Of a stretch of 64,000 nt of DNA, positions 55,821-64,000 are shown one piece after another. Location of the stretch: contig CP136064.1 in the NCBI GenBank assembly GCA_032622095.1, positions 253,396,484-253,460,483 of the forward strand. The letters run 5' to 3'. Positions within the stretch are counted from its first letter, which is position 1. Each line of letters opens with the position of its first letter. Both the position numbers and the translations under genes were made by a program. The notes under the pieces are model-generated. The model saw only the letters and a program-made list of their open reading frames with translations. It was not told the origin of the DNA and searched no databases. The DNA comes from Siphonodentalium dalli. Taxonomy: Eukaryota; Mollusca; Scaphopoda; Gadilida; Siphonodentaliidae.

Positions 55821-56282
55821 ATATGCCTCAGTAAAGTGGATAGTGCATTTGGCCATCATAAGTCGTTCAGTAATGATGATACTGTTTCATGTTAACAGTG
55901 GATTAGTGGATGAATGTCAGTATGAGTCAATAGCCATCCTTCACGTTGCGGGATTGAGTCAGTTTTTTAATCCTATGAGATGAATAAATGATACATTTGA
56001 GGGACATCTTCACTTTCTCTGAGCTGCATGGTTACGATGTCAAACTAGCTCCTGACAAAGATTTATACTAAACCAAAATCCCCAGACCAGTTGCAGAGTA
56101 TCTCAGTGACAGAGCAATACCCACTATCATTAAAATATTTGCCATTTGTTTATCATGGAGGCCATAATTAGTGGGTAATTTTTACTCTGCATTGACTCCA
56201 CCCAAAGGGAGAAACAAGTAGGGTTTTAGCCTATTCATCTCCTGGTTGCATCTCTTGCGTCACTATTTCTGCTCTATCATCA
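55821..56282. other. No feature seen
   Basis: Unassigned DNA before the composite repeat block. Confidence 0.4.
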
Positions 56283-56770
56283 TAGCCATAATGCATATGG
56301 ACCAGGGGGATGGGAGGGCTGCATCCATCAAAATGTTTTGAAAGCTCAAAATTCTGACAAATTTTAGATATTTTCGGGCAAATTGAATGGTATTTCAGGG
56401 GGAAATTTTAGCAAATTACAGTATTTTTCACATTTCTGCCGGAATTATACATATCTAAGGTCAATTTGAATCTATTTTGTTATATTTCTGTGTATATATA
56501 AAGGTATATTCTACAAAAACTGTTAACACCATGAATATATCATATAAAAAAAAATATTCGGGCAAAAAGTCTCGCCCTCCACCTAAAAAAAAAGTCTCAC
56601 CCCCCCCCTTAAAAGGGCGCCCATACAGCTTGGTCTCCCATCATATTTCTGTGTATATACAAGGTATATTCTACAAAAACTGTTAAAACCATGAATATAT
56701 CATTTTTAAAAAACACATTCGGGCAAAAAGTTTCAGCCCCCCCCCCCCCTCAAAATTTGAGCACCCGTAC
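56283..56770 (+). repeat. Repeat N1 with 161-base tandem duplication
   Basis: GGACCAGGGGGATGGGAGGG to ATTTCTGTGTATATA is shared, inverted, with 58970-59348. The block ATATTTCTGTGTATATA, GGTATATTCTACAAAAACTG, CATGAATATATCAT, CGGGCAAAAAGT is then repeated with a 161-base period (56482 and 56643). The first copy ends CATACAGCTTGGTCTCCC, the seed of the minisatellite. Confidence 0.8.
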
Positions 56771-57465
56771 ACCCTGGTCTCCCGTCATATTTCTCCATAC
56801 TCGGCTGGCACCATACAGCTTGGTCTCCCGTCATATTTCTCCATACTCGGCTGGCACCATACAGCTTGGTCTCCCGTCATATTTCTCCATACTCGGCTGG
56901 CACCATACAGCTTGGTCTCCCGTCATATTTCTCTCCATACTCGGCTGGCACCATACAGCTTTGTCTCCCATCATATTTCTCCATACTCGGCTGGCATCAT
57001 ACAGCTTGGTTCTCATCATATTTCTCCATACTCGGCTGGCACCATACAGCTTGGTCTCCCGTCATATTTCTCTCCATACTCGGCTGGCACCATACAGCTT
57101 TGTCTCCCATCATATTTCTCCATACTCGGCTGGCAACATACAGCTTGGTTCTCATCATATTTCTCCATACTCGGCTGGCACCATACAGCTTGGTCTCCCG
57201 TCATATTTCTCCATACTCGGCTGACACCATACAGCTTGGTATCCCATCATATTTCTCCATACTCGGCTGACACCATACAGCTTGGTTTCCCGTCATATTT
57301 CTCCATACTCGGCTGACACCATACAGCTTGGTCTCCCGTCATATTTCTCCATACTCGGCTGACACCATACAGCTTGGTCTCCCGTCATATTTCTCCATAC
57401 TCGGCTGACACCATACAGCTTGGTCTCCTGTCATATTTCTCCATACTCGGCTGGCATCATTCTTT
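56771..57465 (+). repeat. 46-base minisatellite, about 15 copies
   Basis: Unit CTTGGTCTCCCGTCATATTT + CTCCATACTCGGCTGGCACC + ATACAG. CATACTCGGCT marks each copy from about 56796 to 57442. Variants: +CT insertion (copies 4 and 7), TTTGTCTCCCAT (5 and 8), GGTTCTCATCAT (6 and 9), GACACC for GGCACC (10-14). Because 46 is 1 mod 3 and the unit lacks stops in several frames, long reading frames appear on both strands; they are not genes. Confidence 0.95.
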
Positions 57466-57829
57466 GACCAAACCTCTTCTATATGCTGCTCAGAAATTCT
57501 TTTATCGGTGGCACGTGTATAATTGCTCCGTGTTGCTGGTGTTACTCTCCCTAACTGATATGATTGGTAGAATTAGCTGTGACCCCCTAGTCCGATGAAA
57601 TTGGCCTATTAATACAATTACTCATATAGGAAAATGTTAAATTCTAAATCAAAGCTATCTCTCCTAGTAGAGCGAGCATACCAACAATTCTCTTCAAATT
57701 GGCCAGTGGTGGAATTTCATCAATCTTTTTCATGAATTCAAACATTAACCGTTCCAGTGCCAAAGTCTGAAGAGATGTGGATGGTTTATAAGAATTATAT
57801 TTATTTATATATGATGAAAATGGACTACA
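57466..57829. other. No gene called
   Basis: A 65-codon minus-strand frame at 57644-57841 (SSYINKYNSYKPSTSLQT...) lies partly in repeat O1 and is not supported. Confidence 0.35.
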
Positions 57830-58215
57830 TATTAAAGACATAATATGTACTTGTTCGGGTGCGTGAAACTGACAAGTTAGTATTCAGGCGCTATGCCAAT
57901 TGGAGGAATGTAACATTCTACTAACACCACCGAAAATCTGAAGCAAATCAACTGTACAACTCCATAGAAAATATCATCTGAACTATGCTCAATTGTAAAT
58001 ATTTACTACTTGATTCGTGACACATCTATCGCTGATAAACTAACGAAAATTATTTCACCATCGAGAGTCACTGCATTTAATTAATTAATATATAAGAATA
58101 GCGATGTGTGTTGTCTATTCAGATATAATATTAGTAAAAATAACTATACTTTGAACAAGATTATTCTCCGTTTCTATTTGATCACCCTACCGGAGTGTTT
58201 CACATCACTTTAAAA
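57830..58215 (+). repeat. Repeat O, first copy
   Basis: From TTAAAGACATAATATGTAC through CTTGTTCGGGTGCGTGAAAC, GCTATGCCAATTGGAGGAAT, ACTCCATAGAAAATATCATC, CTGAACTATGCTCAATTG to TTTGATCACCCTACCGG and GTGTTTCACATCAC. Confidence 0.8.
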
Positions 58216-58317
58216 AATGATGGGGGATCTCAGCGAGATGTAAAAATTATCACATCTAAACCTCAAAAGATTTAAGATATTAGAAAATTAATTAAATTAA
58301 ATAATGATGTAATTTTA

Positions 58318-58705
58318 TGTTCATTTAAAGGCATAATATGAACTTGTTCGCGTGCGTGAAATTGATAAGTTAGTACCCAGGTTCTATGCCAACCTAAGGA
58401 ATGTAGCTTTCTATATACTAACATCACCAAATTTTTTTAAGAAATCAACAATACCACTCCATAGAAAACATCACCATACCACTCCATAGAAAACATCACC
58501 TGAACTATGCTCAATTGATTCGGGATGCAACTATCTGCGATAAACTAACAAATAATTTTGCCATCGAGTCATTGCATTTAATTAATATATAAGTATGATT
58601 GTGTGCGTTGTCAGTTTGTATTTTATATTCGTAAAAATAACTACTTTGAATAAGATTTTCTCAATTTCTATTTGATCACCACACAGGAGTGTTTCACATC
58701 ACTTT
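58318..58705 (+). repeat. Repeat O, second copy
   Basis: From GTTCATTTAAAGGCATAATA through CTTGTTCGCGTGCGTGAAAT, ACTCCATAGAAAACATCAC (present twice in a 29-base step near 58456-58505), CTGAACTATGCTCAATTG to TTTGATCACCACACAGG and GTGTTTCACATCACTTTG. Confidence 0.8.
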
Positions 58706-58969
58706 GAGGAAAAAGTCAAGGAAACTGCGAAGATCGCTTAATTATGATAGTTCAGCGAATGCTGCTGGATTAAGTAGCAATTGGATGGAAGACAACCATG
58801 GAATTCCATGTATCACAATCAGTGATTACAGCCGCTTGGTGTCAATTTAGGTCATGTGATACAGCAATTAGTAGAGATTGCTTAGCATTCCTTGGTTAAG
58901 CAATGGATACCATGGATACTCTGTTAATCAAAAAGGAAAGCTTGTCAATGTTCCATTCAAATTATGGTT

Positions 58970-59348
58970 TATGCCACCCATAGCCGTATGGGCGCCTAAA
59001 TTTTTATGGGGGTGGATTGAGACCTTTTTGCCCGAATTTGTTTTCATGATATATTGATGGTTGTAATACAGTTTTTGTAGAATATACCTTGTATATACAC
59101 ATAACTATAACAAAATAAGATTCCAATTAACCTTAAATATGTATAATCCAGGCAGAAATATAAAAAATACTGTAATTTGCTACAATTTCCCTGAAATATA
59201 CAATTTCCCTGAAATACCATTCTATTTGACAGTAAATTAGCTCCAATTTGCCCGAAAATTGCCCCGAATTTTTAGCTATCAAAATGTTTGGGGGGAGGCG
59301 GTTGCAGCCCTCCCAACCCCCCTGGCCTGTACGGTTATGATGCCACCC
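58970..59348 (-). repeat. Repeat N2, inverted copy of N1
   Basis: GGGCGCCTAAATTTTTATGG, TTTTTGCCCGAATTTG, CAGTTTTTGTAGAATATACC, ATACAATTTCCCTGAAATACC (in part doubled) and GCAGCCCTCCCAACCCCC + CTGGCC are the reverse complement of N1. It lacks the 161-base tandem copy and has no minisatellite. Confidence 0.8.
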
Positions 59349-59916
59349 TTGTACTGCCATCATATAGAATATCAAAATGATCAGGCTTGATTACCATATG
59401 TAATATTAAATGGTGCGCAATGCGTTGATATAGTTTGCTGTTGAACCTGCTATATAAAAGCAGTCATTATACCAGAAATGGCATGCTATTAATATAAGTT
59501 AGCAAGCTTAATTTCCTGGAAACGTTTGGTACCATGCCAATTCATTGTGCATATTCCTTTTATGGTAACAGCGATAAATAACATGCATATTATCCATGTT
59601 CGATATGAATCTGCTTGGGGGACCTCCTGTTTATATCCAGATCAAATAAAGATACACTTCTCTACATCTGTCTAGACATTTTTGCAGCACTTTGATGCTA
59701 CCTCCTAAATTTTTTTTTATGGGTCTGAAGATCACCTTGCCTATACCATGTACTTGATAACAAATTGGCATGTCTCATGCTTGAATGAAAATCAATTTTT
59801 GGTGTATGTAAAATGCCTTTGGTTTTGTTTACTTCGTGTAGACTGATGATATTGGTGTATTTTCCGCTCATTTTTCTTCATGTTGGTTCTTCTGGCTTCG
59901 TAAATAGTAAGTTGTC
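59349..59916. other. No feature seen
   Basis: AT-rich unique DNA. Confidence 0.4.
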
Positions 59917-60165
59917 TTAACCATTCCATGACTGGAGCTTCCTGAAATTTTACGAGAACCCTGTGACAATGCATTCTCTTATATATGCAATTCTCCCATA
60001 GGGAGCCTCGCATATCTAAGAGAATACATTGGCCTAACAATATTTACATTGACCTTGTAAGCCAATGCATTCTCTTATATATGCGAGGCTATGGGAGACT
60101 CGCATATCTAAGAGAATGCACTGGCACAGGGACTTTAATGCTGCACCATCACAGCTCAAGGTTAA
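59917..60165 (-). mobile_element. Family A TTAA MITE, full length (A7)
   Basis: TTAACCATTCCATGACTGG and AGCTCAAGGTTAA at the ends. First hairpin 59968-60034; second with a shortened apex (GCGAGGCTATGGGAGAC). Confidence 0.87.
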
Positions 60166-60256
60166 AGCACAGCAGACTGGGTATATAGTAGTCAGATTAT
60201 TCTATAGAGAGTTGGGGAATAACTCCCACTTGTCTGTCTAAAGCACCAATTCAGTA

Positions 60257-60393
60257 TACAGGAATGCTCTAATTAATCGACTCGGCGAGAGCTTTCTGAT
60301 GAATGGCAACAAGCCATATTTCTGACTAAATCCTGAAAAGTTACCCATAATTCTGCTGTGTTTAAGGAGTCGATTAATTAGAGCATTACTGTA
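60257..60393. mobile_element. Family E with left arm deleted to the apex (E12)
   Basis: TA-CAGGAATGCTCTAATTAAT + CGACTC joined to GGCGAGAGCTTTCTGATG, the apex, then the full right arm to GAGCATTACTG-TA. 133 bases. Confidence 0.9.
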
Positions 60394-60527
60394 TCTTATA
60401 CTATCTGCATATTAACAATTCATTTCATTTCTATATATAACACTAGAAGGATCACACCAGTCATAACATCTTTTATTTATGTAATAGGCACTTGTTTTGC
60501 TTCTTTATCTGCACTAAATGACAAAAC

Positions 60528-60783
60528 GGGGGATTTAGTGATGCTATCCCGCATGGTGGGCTAGCATCACCAAACTCACCCTCTGAAACTCTTTCTACTT
60601 AGGCCTCAACTAATTAGATCTAAGTGAAGAAGTTTCTATAGAAATTTGATGATAAGAAACTTTCCAGAGAAGGTGAGGCCAAAGCAGAATGAGGTCCCCA
60701 GAGGGTGAATTGAGTGATGCTACATCACTTCACCCTCTGGGGACCTCATTCTGCAAATGACAAGCACACTAAACTCAGGCTTG
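60528..60783. mobile_element. Family F2 MITE, left end eroded
   Basis: ACAAAACGGGGGATTTAGTG, a left hairpin with CCGCATGGTGGGCTAGC, a shortened spacer (GTGAAGAAGTTTCTATAG, AACTTTCCAGAGAAGG) and a right end GCACACTAAACTCAGGCTTG. The right hairpin's loop is reduced to GATGCTACATCAC. Confidence 0.8.
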
Positions 60784-61459
60784 CCAGTGCTTCATGTAGG
60801 GACGAAATTTGGAAATTCTGACGAGACCTGTGTGTAACTTCTTTGCGATTTTGTTTTCATATCTGAAACATTTTCAATGAACTTTGTGTCCTTCGTTTTG
60901 ACAAATACAGGGTAATCTTTTAATCATATTGCTGATTGAAAGGCAGCTACTATTAAATATTTCATGTAAATATTATCAACCATATGTAAGGTACTCAAAT
61001 GTCAGGTACCAAAATAACTAATGATTTTAATCTTTTTAGTGATTATTTCATGGACTTGTTATGAAACCAACCAATGGCTGTTATCTGTGACATCTTGCTC
61101 ATAATCAGCTTGTCATCATTTTATGTGGGTGAACCGGGTTCATAATAAGCCATTAGTTATTTAACGCCTATCAGATACAAAGCCAAAAATTTATGGATGG
61201 CCATTGTGTATTGTGTGCATTGAATCTCTGAAATCTTATTTCTATAACTGTGATATCTTCATCTGTGTTACACATGTGGATCATTTGACTGTTTATGGTG
61301 GTTTTATCATTTCACGTGTTGAAACTTGCCAAACCTGTGACCCAGTACAGGTCATACTTTTTGTAAACCTGGTACATAATGGACAACATGGTTTTTCCAA
61401 GAGGATTCCTAACCTAGTCGTCATGGCGACCAAATATTGTCATGAATTCCAAAATTGAC
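60784..61459. other. No gene called
   Basis: An 84-codon frame at 61204-61458 (VCIESLKSYFYNCDIF...) has no family match and runs into D15. Confidence 0.35.
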
Positions 61460-61701
61460 TTAAACCTTTCTATACTAAATACTCATTGACGAGTAGTTTC
61501 CATAGGAAATGTTTAGATAATAAGTTCAACAAATGACTACCATAGATTGTTTGTTGAACTTATTATCTGAACATTTCTCACCAATGAGAATCTCACCAAA
61601 TCTTTTATTATTGACTGCCCTCTGCTAATCTATCCTAAACACACCTCCAAAGTATTAATAGACCATTCCAATGTATATCCATTTAGTATAGATGGGGTTA
61701 A
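61460..61701 (-). mobile_element. Family D TTAA MITE, full length (D15)
   Basis: TTAAACCTTTCTATACTAAA and TTTAGTATAGATGGGGTTAA. Hairpin GATAATAAGTTCAACAAATG / TTGTTGAACTTATTATCTG with apex ACTACCATAGATTG. 242 bases. Confidence 0.9.
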
Positions 61702-61951
61702 AATGGCACTTCAGTGTGCATTGGCTTGTATTTCTTTCTGTGCCTTCAGAATTTTAAATTTTGGATCAACAACATTATTATCTGACCCCTGGTCGCTACA
61801 TCCATATAAGGTGTGTCAACTGCGATGCTTGTATTATTTCCGATAAACACTCCAATAAACAGGGAATGGTTTCCCATGCAAAGGTATGGGGTAACCCAGA
61901 TAATGCATCTAGGCTTGTTTTTGGCTAGTGATTACCAGGATTTAAATGTTT

Positions 61952-62092
61952 CAAGTCTGAATTTAGTGTGTCTGAATGAGGTCCCCTGAGGGTGAATTTA
62001 GTGATGCTACCCTGCACAGTGGATTAGCATCACCAAATTCACCCTCTCCAGACCTCATTCTGCAAATGACAGACACAATATTTGCAGCCTTG
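61952..62092. mobile_element. Minimal family F element, one hairpin, 141 bases
   Basis: CAAGTCTGAATTTAGTGTG and GCAGCCTTG enclose a single hairpin. Part of the left arm (TCATTTGCAG) is deleted. ATGTTT lies on both sides, offset by one or two bases. Confidence 0.82.
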
Positions 62093-62264
62093 CATGTTTA
62101 CTTTTGTGATTTCCCTATGAAATTACCCTTCTGCAAGGTCTTTTCTTCACTAAAATTGCATTGTGGTATGACTCAATGGCTGAAACATAGCTAAATCTAA
62201 TCTAACTAATATCAGATTAGATTAGATTTTATTTGATGACTGTGCATGTAGAAAAATTTCAGGG

Positions 62265-62482
62265 TGGAGCTTCTTGAAATTGTGCGAAAGCCCTGTGCCA
62301 ATGCATTATTTATAAATGCGAGGCTCCCTATCCTTTCATACATAAGAGAATACATTGGCCCAACAATATTTACCCTGACCCTAACAATATTGACCCATAG
62401 GGAGCCTCGCATATATAAGAGAATGCACTGGCACAGGATCTTTAATGCTGCATCAGCGCAGCTCCCGTCATGAAAGGGTTAT
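62265..62482 (-). mobile_element. Family A, left end missing (A8)
   Basis: GGAGCTTCTTGAAATTGTGC, a first hairpin with a degraded apex (CTCCCTATCCTTTC), and a second that retains only its right arm, then TCGCATATATAAGAGAATG and CCGTCATGAAAGGGTTAT. Confidence 0.8.
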
Positions 62483-62531
62483 CAGTAATGCATAAGGTAC
62501 ATGTATATATATTTACACACTAAGTGTTGTC

Positions 62532-63020
62532 ATCACTAAATCCAGCATTCTGATTGGTCGGCGCCCACGTGGCTAGTTGCAGTTATTTCTCGGTGAATGC
62601 GTAACGCCTCATAACACCAAGCTAATAACACCATCGATACGTCATTAGGTTTGGAAAGACGAACGCGTAATGCTTTGGGCGCATTTTGACTCGCGCAGGA
62701 TTGACTTAATACATCATCGGGTTTCAACATGAAGAGAAATTGTTCCTATTAACTTTTGCCAAGGGTGCTATTGGGTATTTTGGGCTGATCTTGTCACGAT
62801 ACACTTTTCGATTTAAATATATTTACAAAAGCGGCTTTTTCGCTAAATGTATATAAATATAAGGATTAACTGTCATGTGGACTATTTTTATGGAGATGTA
62901 ACGGTGAGGTAAGTGGACATAACTTGTATGTAAAACCCTTCGGGTTTTACACAAGTTATGTCCACTTACCTCACCGTTACATCTCCATAAAAACAGTCCA
63001 CATGACAGTTAATCCTTATA
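62532..63020 (-). mobile_element. Family I element I2, inverted relative to I1
   Basis: ATCACTAAATCCAGCATTCTG, ATTGGTCGGCGCCCACGTGG, GTTATTTCTCGGTGAATGCG, TTGACTCGCGCAGGATTGAC, then the hairpin 62865-63020 with arms AGGATTAACTGTCATGTGG and apex AAACCCTTCGGGTTT. The hairpin is longer and cleaner than in I1. It carries an inverted CCAAT box (GATTGG) and CACGTG. Confidence 0.82.
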
Positions 63021-64000
63021 TAACAGTTTTGAATATGACATGGAGCGAGTGATATGAAGCTGCAAAAAGGGTCGGAGTGGAAACAAATTGATTGAGGCGG
63101 TCACTGATGAAGATAAACATTCATTCGACATGCACAGACTAGCCATCGGGATAACACAAGAAAACACTATACTGTCAGAGCAGGATTATTTCCGTTATGG
63201 TCCCCGAAGGCTGCCCGGCCATGAGAAAAAAGGATAGGTTGTGCTTGAAATATTCTCTCTAATTAACAGATACCATATATGATCAAATCATGTGCAAGAT
63301 CTAGTAATATTAAAATCCTTCTGTTGTCCAAATATATATGGTCCCGATTGGAAAATTCACGTTTATTCAATATTGCAAGAATTCCATTTCCAAGTACCGA
63401 AAATAGGCATATCACACAATTGAAAACTGTTAAAAAATAATTATTCTTGTAAATATACCTGGCTTTTATATATTTTATATGCATACTCATGATAGATATG
63501 TTTAACAGCTATCTAATTTCTTATTTTTATGGTGACTTCTGTTTATAATGAAAATAATTTTCATTGCAATTTTCTTTGTCTCTCAACAACGTTTACAAAT
63601 ATCACTTTCTGTGGCCTGTCAGCTAAAATTCACATACATGTGTGAAGTATTTCCACGAAAACGTGTTTTGTATTGTGTCTTCACTTGTTATGCATTATCA
63701 GAGTATTATTTGCTAATATAACAGAGTTTAGGTGAAGGTGAATGGAGTCGAGAACAGTCTCTTTTGTATAACAGACAGAGGCAGTCATATCCCCTCAAGC
63801 TACTGGGACAAAAACACACATGGCATGACATCACTAACTGTCTAGTGATATATCATTTGCGACTTGTACTATGGGTAAGCAGGTCTGAAAACTATATGTT
63901 GAATTTTTTTCTTTATTAAGTGCATTTGAATCGGACATGGCTTAATGTATTGGATTATCCCTGCGGCTGTTCAGTTTACAATTTATGCAGTCTGCTGCAC
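63021..64000. other. No gene called
   Basis: Unique AT-rich DNA; a 75-codon minus frame at 63263-63490 with a hydrophobic N-terminal third has no family match. Confidence 0.35.

Noticed and set aside
56691-57316. Reading frames of 134-177 codons with repeated 'ILGWHHTAWSPVIF' type text
   Set aside because: They are translations of the 46-base minisatellite, open in several frames on both strands.

Overview
This window looks like AT-rich metazoan non-coding DNA, either intergenic or one or more long introns. It has no bacterial-style operons, no rRNA or tRNA gene, no CRISPR array, and no open reading frame that I can tie to a protein family. The many short, structurally intact non-autonomous DNA transposons, with degenerate Pyr-rich 'TCTGTCCGTC...' repeats, fit a marine invertebrate. 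A mollusc or other lophotrochozoan is my guess, with low confidence. The best host-gene candidate is a promoter plus first exon near 12.14-12.40 kb on the + strand (CCAAT box, TATA-like stretch, about 260 bases free of ATG, a Kozak-like ATGG and a GTATGT donor). If real, everything downstream would be its intron and there is no recognisable second exon.

The rest is a dense, layered set of miniature transposons. Labels are mine. Families A, B, C and D all insert at TTAA and share only the outer CCCTTT ends, as expected for piggyBac-type MITEs. A, B and C also share the same internal hairpin module around AATGCATTCTCTTATATA. Family E is TA-flanked, begins CAGTAATGC (Tc1/mariner/pogo-like), and is almost entirely one palindrome of about 212 bases. 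Family F begins CAAG, carries double hairpins built on GCAGAATGAGGTCCCCAGAG, and several copies show 8-base target duplications (hAT-like). Families H, I, K and L are lower-copy.

Layout: 0-7.5 kb holds A, F, H and G-type Pyr-rich repeats, then I1. From 7.5-13 kb there are few elements apart from tandem repeats, B1 and the candidate exon. From 13-31 kb D, E, F, L, J, B and A copies alternate, with three clear nestings. From 32-37.7 kb lie an inverted repeat, the 1,015-base element K with 10-base target duplications, a (CT)20 tract and C1. From 38-50 kb come A, E (one split by a 494-base TTAA element), D, H, C2 and F. From 50-55.5 kb come D, F, B and a triple repeat split by D. From 56.3-59.35 kb is a composite block: inverted N repeats enclosing a 46-base minisatellite and a pair of direct repeats. 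From 59.9-63.0 kb come A, E, F, D and I2, the inverted partner of I1.

The most interesting pattern is that several unrelated palindromic elements (A1, B3, D5, D12, E10, E11, E12) are broken at the apex of their hairpin, and two (E3, D12) look like snap-back inverted duplications. Together with the hairpin module shared by three TTAA families, this suggests that hairpin structure shapes how these elements decay and diversify. Nothing here encodes a transposase, so all elements would depend on enzymes from elsewhere.
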